From NCBI GenBank assembly GCA_905207905.1, contig CAJLNC010000079.1, positions 1 to 11,283 on the forward strand: 11,283 nt of DNA, given 5' to 3'. Source of the DNA: an uncultured Lachnospiraceae bacterium. GTDB lineage: Bacteria; Bacillota_A; Clostridia; Lachnospirales; Lachnospiraceae. The position numbers were made by a program, and so were the translations under genes. Shown piece after piece: positions 1-5,359 of this stretch (positions are counted from its first letter, which is position 1; the number at the start of each line of letters is the position of its first letter). Below the pieces are notes generated by a model that saw only the letters and a program-made list of their open reading frames with translations, was not told the origin of the DNA and did no database searches.

Positions 1-1
1 T

Positions 2-34
2 GGCAAAATGGATCTTCCCAATATTCGTGTTTAG
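2..34 (+). CDS. C-terminal end of an upstream (probably phage) gene, partial
   Basis: The second frame reads GKMDLPNIRV and stops at TAG (32-34). This may be the last residues of a phage structural or host-recognition protein, because a holin and lysin follow. Only ten residues are visible, so identity is not supported. The hairpin that follows fits the end of a transcription unit. The third frame is also open across this stretch (3-203), which makes the frame choice uncertain. Confidence 0.3.
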   Translation, partial: GKMDLPNIRV

Positions 35-55
35 TGAAAAAAGAAATAGTAGCAG

Positions 56-96
56 CATACGAATACCGGAAAATCCGATATTGGTATGTTTTTATT
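56..96 (+). terminator. Imperfect hairpin plus T-tract, possible intrinsic terminator
   Basis: CATAC (56-60) pairs with GTATG (84-88), AATA (62-65) with TATT (79-82), and CGGA (67-70) with TCCG (74-77). Single mismatches lie at 61/83 and 66/78, and the loop is AAA (71-73). TTTTTATT follows directly. It is low in GC and has two mismatches, so strength is uncertain. Its position suits the end of the gene before the lysis cassette. Confidence 0.5.
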
Positions 97-117
97 ATGA
101 AAAAGGAGAAAAAGAGT

Positions 118-144
118 ATGAAAGAGATCAGAGCCAGACCTTAA
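118..144 (+). CDS. Tiny ORF MKEIRARP, possible leader peptide
   Basis: ATG at 118 is preceded by AAGGAG (103-108) with a 9-base spacer, a well-placed ribosome binding site. The ORF encodes only MKEIRARP and stops at TAA (142-144). The stop lies in the loop of the terminator hairpin at 136-151, so a terminating ribosome would cover that hairpin. This is the geometry of a translated leader before an attenuator, with the holin gene next. The peptide contains Arg-Ala-Arg, but no function is known from the sequence alone. It could also be a chance ORF. Confidence 0.3.
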   Translation: MKEIRARP

Positions 145-160
145 GAGGTCTTTTTATTTT
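136..160 (+). terminator. Intrinsic terminator or attenuator upstream of the holin
   Basis: AGACCT (136-141) and AGGTCT (146-151) form a perfect 6-bp stem with the loop TAAG, followed by TTTTATTTT. This is a compact rho-independent terminator. It lies 46 bases before the holin start and overlaps the end of the MKEIRARP ORF. Full termination here would require a holin promoter downstream, and none is obvious in 161-206. Confidence 0.65.
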
Positions 161-206
161 GCAAATATCTGTGCCGGCCGAGAGCCGGGGAAAGGAAGAA
201 TGAAAA

Positions 207-689
207 ATGAGTGCGAATAAATTTTATACATTATTACAGGCGGCGGCGTCCGGGGTAATCGCCTGGCTGAGTGCAAAGCTGGGAATTCTCTTTCCGGTCA
301 TGTGTCTGCTTTTGTCTGCTATGGTAGTGGATTACATAACCGGGATGCTGGCCAGCAAAAAAGAGGCCCTTGAGCATCCGGGAGATACCGGATATGGGTG
401 GAGCAGCAAAAAAGGCGCCGCTGGAATTATTAAAAAGGTAGGATATCTATGTATTATCGCGGTGGCTATGATGATTGATTATATCATTATGCATGTAGCT
501 TCGGCGGCGGGAATCGCCATCAATACTCAGGTGTTTTTTGGACTCTTGGTGGCGGTGTGGTATCTCTTAAACGAACTATTATCTATTATTGAAAACGCCG
601 GCCGTATGGGAGCCCCGGTGCCGGAATGGCTTACGAAGTATATCGCAGTTTTAAAAAATAAAATTGATACCAGCACAGATCAGGAGTAG
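207..689 (+). CDS. Phage holin, TcdE / toxin-secretion lysis family
   Basis: This is a small membrane protein of 160 residues, in the usual size range of the holin family that includes clostridial TcdE. Such holins make membrane lesions that let a lysin reach the wall. Hydrophobic segments lie at about residues 12-40 (ending in the VDYITGMLASK type motif common in this family), 78-97 and 107-127. A Gly/Ser/Lys-rich stretch (about 60-75) lies between the first two, and the C-terminus is charged. The start at 207 follows AAAGGAAG (191-198) with an 8-base spacer; an ATG at 200 is out of frame and gives only MKNECE. The gene directly precedes the lysin, which fits a lysis cassette. The family call is by similarity seen by eye. 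Confidence 0.85.
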   Translation: MSANKFYTLLQAAASGVIAWLSAKLGILFPVMCLLLSAMVVDYITGMLASKKEALEHPGDTGYGWSSKKGAAGIIKKVGYLCIIAVAMMIDYIIMHVASAAGIAINTQVFFGLLVAVWYLLNELLSIIENAGRMGAPVPEWLTKYIAVLKNKIDTSTDQE

Positions 690-712
690 GGGGCGGGTAA
701 CCGTCCTCTTTT
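688..712 (+). terminator. GUAA-tetraloop hairpin between holin and lysin
   Basis: AGGGGGCGG (688-696) pairs with CCGTCCTCT (701-709), 9 bp with two G-T wobbles, closed by GTAA, a GNRA-type tetraloop. Only TTT follows (710-712), so the T-tract is short. The stem includes the last two bases of the holin stop codon. Partial termination could lower lysin expression relative to holin. A second small hairpin, GCTGC (715-719) with GCAGC (726-730), abuts the lysin ribosome binding site. Confidence 0.5.
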
Positions 713-745
713 GCGCTGCGGAGATGCAGCAGGAAGGAGCATAAT

Positions 746-2677
746 ATGAGCTATACAATCAAAAATGCAATCAGCAAAACCCGGGTCCCTGCATGGGGGA
801 ACCAGAAGAAATATATTGCCGTGCATTATCTGGGCGTAGTCGGACAGAACCATGATCTGGAGCCAGGTGGATACGGGGCACATTTTTATATCTACTGGGA
901 TGGGACTATCTACCAGCGATGCAGCCTGGATGCCGTTGTCTGGGCTGTAGGAACTGGGGGGATGTACACCCAGAAACATCCAGAAGCCCGGAATGCGAAC
1001 ACGATTAGTATTGAAATGTGCTGCAAGTGTGATGGTAATTCTGCCAGCGCAGAGGACAAGAGATGGTATTTCACCAAAGAAACCCAGGAGGCCTGTGTGT
1101 GGCTGGTTCAAAAACTGATGAAAGAAAATGGTATTCCGGCAGATCATGTCCTAAGACATTACGATATTGTCAACAAGACCTGTCCAGCGCCCTATGTACA
1201 CAATAATAAGTATAAGACCAGCTGGACATGGGATGAGTTTAAAAATCGGCTAAACGGGGCGAATACGAAGCCTGAGAGTGCATCCGGCACCCAGACGGTG
1301 GAGTTTGCGAACCTGTCAGAACCAGAGGCAGCAGCGAAGCTGTTGGAGATCAGCCGGCCGATTGCTGAAAAGTATAGTCTGTTCCCGTCCGTATGTGCTG
1401 CACAGACCATCTTGGAGTCCGGCTATGGGTATGGAACCGAACTGGCTCGCATTGCGAATAATGTCTGTGGCATGAAGGCAATCCTGTCCGGAAACACTTG
1501 GCCTGGCAGTGTTTGGGATGGATCCAGCACTGTACGGATTAAAACTCCGGAGCAGGATGCAGCCGGAAACACCTATTATATCTATGCAGATTTCCGAAAA
1601 TATCCCAATGTAGAAGCGTCCATTGAAGATCGGTGTGCCTATCTTCTGGGTGCCCAGAATGGCAGCAAGCTGCGTTATGGTGGCATTCAGGACTGCAAAA
1701 ACTACCAGGAACAGATCAAGTTAATCAAGGCCGGCGGATATGCCACCGATACGAAGTATGCTGATAAGATCTGCAATATCATCCAGCGGTTTGACCTGAA
1801 CAAATACGATATGGCCGGAGAAGGTTCTTCCCCTGCACCGGTGGAGATGAAGTATTTTGTCCGGAAGTCCTGGGCCGATAAGAATAGCCAGCTGGATGCC
1901 TATACGGATTTAGGCAACGCCAAGAAACGTGTTGACGGAGCATGGCAGTATAACGTATACGATGCCGCAGGAAAGGAACTGTACAACGGCGTAGCTGCGT
2001 TGAATGACCGGATTATTAATACTGCCGTAGGAATTGCAAACGATAATTCCCACGGATATAATAATTCCGGTAAAGGTTGGGGGCCCGAATACAACTGCAT
2101 TGGATTGGTAATGCAGTCCTGCAATATGTCTGGGATCAATGTTGGTAAATGTACCATCCAGAAGATGCCTGACTATCTCATCAAAGCGGGCTATGAAGAT
2201 GTGACAGCGGATATCAATTTTAAAAATGGCAAGGGCCTGAAAAAGGGAGATATCCTGTGGATGCTGGACAAGACCGGCAAGCATGGTCACACTGAACTGG
2301 CCGTTGGAGATGGTCGACTTGTGGGGGCACGCAATGACGATGATGGCTGCCCGGGTGATGGCACCGGCCGTGAGATTGCTGTATCTGCATACTACAATTA
2401 CAGCTGGCAGCGTGTATTCCGGCTTCCTGGGGCCGGTAAGACGCAGGGCAATGTAAATCAGGATACCGTATTCAGAGTGCAAGCAGGAGCCTATAAAGAC
2501 AATACAAAGGCTATTAAAGTGCAGAAGCGTGTCCGGAATGCTGGTTATCCGGATGCATTTATCCGCAACGAGGATGGAATGTATAAGATTCAGGCCTGGG
2601 CTGGTAGATCTAGGGATAATGCTGAGAAGGTTGTAAAAGATCTTAAGAAGAAAGGAATTAATTCTTTCGTAAAATAG
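746..2677 (+). CDS. Modular phage lysin: amidase, glucosaminidase, NlpC/P60- or CHAP-like peptidase and SPOR
   Basis: This 643-residue protein probably cleaves peptidoglycan at several bonds. Residues 1 to about 165 form a type 2 N-acetylmuramoyl-L-alanine amidase; H27, H138 and C146 (in the NKTCPAP motif) fit its zinc ligands, with K144 beside them. Residues about 190-352 resemble a GH73 glucosaminidase, with E224 in AQTILESGYG as the likely catalytic acid. Residues 368-415 are a small module (YFVRKSWADKNSQ) like linkers in other clostridial lysins. Residues about 418-560 look like an NlpC/P60 or CHAP papain-fold peptidase, with C451 in YNCIGLV and H515 in KHGHTEL. Here Asn takes the place of the usual Asp before the Cys. 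Residues 573-643 are a SPOR-type glycan-binding domain. There is no signal peptide, consistent with release through the holin. AAGGAG (734-739) lies 6 bases before the ATG. Confidence 0.88.
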   Translation: MSYTIKNAISKTRVPAWGNQKKYIAVHYLGVVGQNHDLEPGGYGAHFYIYWDGTIYQRCSLDAVVWAVGTGGMYTQKHPEARNANTISIEMCCKCDGNSASAEDKRWYFTKETQEACVWLVQKLMKENGIPADHVLRHYDIVNKTCPAPYVHNNKYKTSWTWDEFKNRLNGANTKPESASGTQTVEFANLSEPEAAAKLLEISRPIAEKYSLFPSVCAAQTILESGYGYGTELARIANNVCGMKAILSGNTWPGSVWDGSSTVRIKTPEQDAAGNTYYIYADFRKYPNVEASIEDRCAYLLGAQNGSKLRYGGIQDCKNYQEQIKLIKAGGYATDTKYADKICNIIQRFDLNKYDMAGEGSSPAPVEMKYFVRKSWADKNSQLDAYTDLGNAKKRVDGAWQYNVYDAAGKELYNGVAALNDRIINTAVGIANDNSHGYNNSGKGWGPEYNCIGLVMQSCNMSGINVGKCTIQKMPDYLIKAGYEDVTADINFKNGKGLKKGDILWMLDKTGKHGHTELAVGDGRLVGARNDDDGCPGDGTGREIAVSAYYNYSWQRVFRLPGAGKTQGNVNQDTVFRVQAGAYKDNTKAIKVQKRVRNAGYPDAFIRNEDGMYKIQAWAGRSRDNAEKVVKDLKKKGINSFVK

Positions 2678-2682
2678 AATTA

Positions 2683-2714
2683 GTGGGTGGCAATGTCACC
2701 ATTTTGCCACCCAC
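2683..2714. repeat. Perfect 11-bp inverted repeat after the lysin
   Basis: GTGGGTGGCAA (2683-2693) and TTGCCACCCAC (2704-2714) are exact reverse complements with a 10-base loop. The hairpin starts 5 bases after the lysin stop codon. Neither strand carries a proper T-tract after the stem, so it is not a textbook intrinsic terminator. It may stabilise the 3' end of the lysin mRNA, act with Rho, or bind a protein. Confidence 0.6.
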
Positions 2715-2760
2715 AGGGATATACAACAGTAAGATGTGAAAAGCGATAAAATCTGAACTA

Positions 2761-2789
2761 TTGAAAAATCCTTGATTTTACAGTATTAT
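2761..2789 (+). promoter_or_regulatory. Predicted sigma-A-type promoter in the intergenic region
   Basis: TTGAAA (2761-2766) and TATTAT (2784-2789) are separated by exactly 17 bases, each one mismatch from consensus. Transcription would start near 2796 and run into the structured stretch before spoIIIAA. There is no convincing ORF directly downstream. A competing pair, TTGATT (2772-2777) with TATATG (2796-2801) at 18 bases, is weaker. Confidence 0.5.
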
Positions 2790-2795
2790 AAAGGC

Positions 2796-3020
2796 TATAT
2801 GAAGATACAGAAGGATGAACCTTAAAAGGTTTAGAAATACGGATCCTGTGGATTTTCGGTATGTTTTCTTTAGAAAACCGATTGGTTTTCGGGAGGAAAG
2901 TACCAGAAAGGGTATGACAGGATAGATGCTGGGACAGCTCCGTTTTGTTTCATAGGAAATTCCTTCCTATGAAACAAAAATGCTTGGCAGGATCAGCATC
3001 CGTATACCTGGATGCTGGGT
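2796..3020 (+). ncRNA. Candidate structured RNA or leader, family not recognised
   Basis: This stretch has no gene with a credible ribosome binding site, but it can form an ordered set of helices. ATCCTGT (2843-2849) pairs with ACAGGAT (2917-2923). Inside it, TTTCGGTA (2854-2861) pairs with TACC and GAAA (2901-2904, 2906-2909) around a single bulged base. Then TTTC (2865-2868) pairs with GAAA (2896-2899), and the tip is GAAAACC/GGTTTTC (2873-2879, 2884-2890) with a 4-base loop. A 16-bp hairpin (2943-2979) and an 8-bp hairpin (2994-3001 with 3010-3017) follow. A sigma-A-like promoter lies just upstream. I do not recognise a known riboswitch or RNA family. It could equally be a spoIIIA leader or the decayed edge of the prophage. 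Confidence 0.3.
2943..2979. repeat. Perfect 16-bp inverted repeat with a 5-base loop
   Basis: The left arm (2943-2958, starting TTTTGTTTC and ending ATAGGAA) is the exact reverse complement of the right arm (2964-2979); the loop is ATTCC. T-rich sequence precedes the stem and A-rich sequence follows it on both strands, the reverse of a normal terminator. It might be a dispersed intergenic repeat, a protein-binding dyad or an RNA stem. Confidence 0.75.
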
Positions 3021-3050
3021 TTGTAAAAGAGAACAAATCACCTTGGAAAG

Positions 3051-3079
3051 GCATATTTTTTCCGGACAACCCATATATA
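3051..3079 (+). promoter_or_regulatory. Predicted sigma-E promoter of the spoIIIA operon
   Basis: GCATATT (3051-3057) matches the sigma-E -35 pattern (K-M-ATATT) fully. CATATATA (3072-3079) matches CATACANT in the bases CATA and the following A. The 14-base spacer is typical. A start near 3086 would give a leader of about 17 bases before the ATG at 3103. Sigma-E control of spoIIIA in the mother cell is established in Bacillus subtilis, so position and expectation agree. Confidence 0.7.
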
Positions 3080-3102
3080 TAAGAGAAAGAGGAGGGGATG
3101 TC

Positions 3103-4077
3103 ATGGAGAAAGGAGAAGAAATACTGAGGATTTTTCCGGCACGGATCCGAAAGATCTTGGAGAGGGCAAATCTGGATTTTGCCGGTCTTCAGGAAGTACG
3201 TCTGCGGGCGGAGCAGCCGCTGATGTGCAGATATTATAAGGAAGAGCTTTTTTTTCCGAAAGAGGGGGAGACCGGCTATTTTTGTGTTTCCAAAGAGGAT
3301 CTGGAGGAGACGCTCTCCTGTGTGTCCCGCTATTCCCTGTACGCTTTTGAGGAGGAACTAAAGCAGGGATACCTTACCATTCCTGGAGGTCATCGGGTGG
3401 GGATTGCAGGAAAAATTGTGATGGAGGAGGGGAAAATCTGCAGTGTCCAGAGTATTTCTTTCCTCAATGTGCGGATTTCCCATGAGCAGATCGGGTGTGC
3501 AGATCCGGTACTGCCTTATCTGGTGAGGGGAGATCAGTTTTGTCATACACTGATCATCTCTCCGCCAAGATGCGGCAAGACCACACTGCTTCGGGATATT
3601 ATAAGAAAAATTTCCAATGGAACAGGAAAATTGCGGGGTCAGAATGTGGGAGTGGTGGATGAGCGCTCTGAGATCGGGGGTTCTTACCTTGGGATTCCTC
3701 AGAATGATCTGGGAATCCGAACGGATGTGCTGGATTGCTGTCCGAAATCTGAGGGAATGATGATGCTGCTTCGGTCCATGGCTCCGGATGTGATCGCTGT
3801 GGATGAGATTGGGGATTATCGGGACAGTCAGGCCATAGAGGCAGTGTTTCACTGCGGCTGCAAGCTGCTGGCTACCGTCCACGGCAGTTCTGTGGAGGAT
3901 ATCCGGAAAAAGCCGCTGCTTCAGAGGCTGATGCAGTATCACTGTTTTGAACGGTATGTGGTGCTGGATGGCCGGAAAAAGGCAGGACATATTGGGGAAA
4001 TCTTTGACGGAAGAGGAACCAGGCTGTATGGCCAGGGACAGAACGGGTTTCTTCCCGGAATGAAAGTACACAGGTAG
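3103..4077 (+). CDS. spoIIIAA: SpoIIIAA, stage III sporulation ATPase
   Basis: This 324-residue secretion-type ATPase is thought to power or assemble the SpoIIIA–SpoIIQ channel from the mother-cell side. The Walker A motif is SPPRCGKTT (153-161, with K159), and VIAVDEIGD (230-238) is the Walker B-like motif with D234 and E235. LRAEQPL (34-40) and GGHRVGIAGK (95-104) are conserved N-terminal features. Bacillus SpoIIIAA is 307 residues. The frame stays open upstream to an ATG at 2980, but that start has no ribosome binding site and would lie before the sigma-E promoter. ATG 3103 follows AGGAGGGG (3090-3097) at good spacing, so 3103 is chosen. It is the first gene of the operon; spoIIIAB follows after 61 bases. 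Confidence 0.95.
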   Translation: MEKGEEILRIFPARIRKILERANLDFAGLQEVRLRAEQPLMCRYYKEELFFPKEGETGYFCVSKEDLEETLSCVSRYSLYAFEEELKQGYLTIPGGHRVGIAGKIVMEEGKICSVQSISFLNVRISHEQIGCADPVLPYLVRGDQFCHTLIISPPRCGKTTLLRDIIRKISNGTGKLRGQNVGVVDERSEIGGSYLGIPQNDLGIRTDVLDCCPKSEGMMMLLRSMAPDVIAVDEIGDYRDSQAIEAVFHCGCKLLATVHGSSVEDIRKKPLLQRLMQYHCFERYVVLDGRKKAGHIGEIFDGRGTRLYGQGQNGFLPGMKVHR

Positions 4078-4138
4078 GAGGGGGAGCAGGGAAGCTTTGA
4101 GATATTTTCTCCGGCGGCCTCCCTGGCGGAGGGAAAGT

Positions 4139-4663
4139 ATGGAGAATTTTAGGCTGGCAGGGGCTGTGCTGGCAGCGCTCTGCGCTTCCGTTTACGGTTT
4201 TGTATTGCAGAGAGACCTGAAGATCCGGATGGATTTTTTGATGGAATTGCATCGATGTTTGCTTCTGCTGCGGCAGGAGATCGTTTATTTAAAAACGCCT
4301 CTGGCGGAGGCCATGAGACGCACCGGAGGAGCTTCCAGGGAACCGCTGTCTTCCTTTTTCCAGGCAGTGGGGAAGCGTCTCGCAGTGCTTTCTGACACTG
4401 GCGTCTGCCCTGTGTGGAGGAAAGCGGTGAGGGAGTATCTGGGAGAGCTGCCTTTAAAAAAAGCGGATCTGGAGCTGCTTTATCAGTTGGGAAAGCAGTT
4501 TGAGGGGCTGGCAGGACGGAGGGACGGCGAGCTTTTGCAGGTGTATCAGTTTCGGCTGGAGGATCTTGCCAGGGAGGCAAAGGAGGAATACAAAAATAAG
4601 GCACAGCTTTATCAGCGGCTGGGAATCGTGGGGGGGATCTTTCTGGTTGTTTTATTCCTGTAG
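4139..4663 (+). CDS. spoIIIAB: SpoIIIAB, stage III sporulation membrane protein
   Basis: This 174-residue protein is close to the 171 of Bacillus SpoIIIAB, a protein with remote likeness to type II secretion GspF components and a partner of the SpoIIIAA ATPase. Hydrophobic segments lie at residues 5-21 and about 159-174. Between them is a helical region whose MELHRCLLLLRQEIVYLKTPL stretch is characteristic of the family. The ATG at 4139 has GGAGGG (4128-4133) 5 bases upstream. An in-frame TTG at 4097 would add 14 mostly basic residues with no good ribosome binding site, so it was not used. spoIIIAC starts 21 bases after the stop. Confidence 0.93.
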   Translation: MENFRLAGAVLAALCASVYGFVLQRDLKIRMDFLMELHRCLLLLRQEIVYLKTPLAEAMRRTGGASREPLSSFFQAVGKRLAVLSDTGVCPVWRKAVREYLGELPLKKADLELLYQLGKQFEGLAGRRDGELLQVYQFRLEDLAREAKEEYKNKAQLYQRLGIVGGIFLVVLFL

Positions 4664-4684
4664 CCTTTTGGGAAGGGGGAAGGC

Positions 4685-4879
4685 ATGAGCGTAAATCTGA
4701 TATTTAAAATCGCTGCCGTTGGCATACTGGTATCAGTTTTGGGCCAGGTCTTAAAGCACAGCGGAAGAGAGGATCAGGCTTTTTTGACCAGCCTGGCCGG
4801 GTTGATCCTGGTGCTGTTTTGGATTCTGCCCTATATTCAGCAGTTGTTTGAGACGGTGAAAAGACTGTTTGCACTGTAG
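4685..4879 (+). CDS. spoIIIAC: SpoIIIAC, small stage III sporulation membrane protein
   Basis: This is a very short protein of 64 residues (Bacillus form 68) with two membrane segments, about 5-23 and 34-51, joined by a charged turn containing KHSGREDQAF. SpoIIIAC and SpoIIIAD are related small proteins of the mother-cell membrane part of the feeding-tube complex. A purine-rich site (GGGGGAAGG, 4675-4683) precedes the ATG. The next gene, spoIIIAD, begins 16 bases after the stop. Identification rests on size, topology, position and the typical IFKIAAVGILVSVLGQVLK sequence. Confidence 0.94.
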   Translation: MSVNLIFKIAAVGILVSVLGQVLKHSGREDQAFLTSLAGLILVLFWILPYIQQLFETVKRLFAL

Positions 4880-4895
4880 GAGGGAAGGGAAAATT

Positions 4896-5282
4896 ATGAC
4901 CATGCTGAAAATCGGATGTCTGGCGCTGTGCGGCGTTTTATGCGGCCTGCTTTTAAAGGAAATGAAATCGCCGATGGCAGCCTTTGTCAGTCTGGGCACC
5001 TGTTTGCTGATCGCCTTCTTTGGTCTGGCGAAACTGGACTATGTGGTGGATATGATCGCTTCCATGGAGCAGTTTCTTTCTTTGAAAGCAGCCTGGCTTC
5101 AAATTCTTTTGAAAATCACCGGCATCACCTATCTGGCGGATTTTTCTGCCAATATGTGCAAAGATGCAGGTTATCAGGCTATTGCCGGACAGATTGAGAT
5201 CTTTGGAAAAATTTCCATTCTGGCCATCAGTTCCCCTATTATTTTAGCTCTGGTGGAGACCATCTATTCTTTTTTAAATTAG
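4896..5282 (+). CDS. spoIIIAD: SpoIIIAD, stage III sporulation membrane protein
   Basis: This membrane protein of 128 residues (Bacillus form 133) has hydrophobic stretches at about 5-22, 28-47 and 105-125. The central segment with ITGITYLADFSANMCKDAG is highly characteristic of SpoIIIAD. It belongs to the membrane module of the SpoIIIA channel. The ATG at 4896 lies behind a double purine site (AGGAGG 4878-4883 and AAGGGA 4885-4890). A second ATG at 4902 is possible. An in-frame TTG at 4869 lies inside spoIIIAC and is unlikely. The 77 bases after the stop hold no clear gene and lead into the unclear start of spoIIIAE. Confidence 0.94.
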   Translation: MTMLKIGCLALCGVLCGLLLKEMKSPMAAFVSLGTCLLIAFFGLAKLDYVVDMIASMEQFLSLKAAWLQILLKITGITYLADFSANMCKDAGYQAIAGQIEIFGKISILAISSPIILALVETIYSFLN

Positions 5283-5359
5283 GGGATGCTGGATGAGGCG
5301 GCAGGAGTTTGGAAAAGGAAACATAGAAAAAGAATAGGAGCCAGGCGTATCCGCTTATT

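Noticed and set aside
34..144. First-frame ORF from GTG 34 that ends with MKEIRARP
   Set aside because: No ribosome binding site before GTG 34 and it crosses the hairpin at 56-88. The shorter start at 118 is better supported.
3..203. Third-frame open stretch of 67 codons before the holin
   Set aside because: It has no good start or ribosome binding site, runs through two terminator hairpins and has an unremarkable composition.
1910..2482. 190-codon open frame on the minus strand inside the lysin
   Set aside because: It lies antisense to a continuous multi-domain lysin and has no start signals.
2818..2831. Palindrome AACCTT-AA-AAGGTT as a terminator or operator
   Set aside because: The stem is short and AT-rich with only a 2-base centre; it is noted only as part of the structured region.
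2969..3082. 37-codon ORF starting MKQKCLAGSAS
   Set aside because: Its start lies in the right arm of the 16-bp inverted repeat, it has no ribosome binding site, and the sigma-E promoter of spoIIIA lies inside it.
3358..4071. 237-codon open frame on the minus strand inside spoIIIAA
   Set aside because: The sense strand encodes clear Walker motifs; the His/Pro/Ser-rich antisense product resembles no family.
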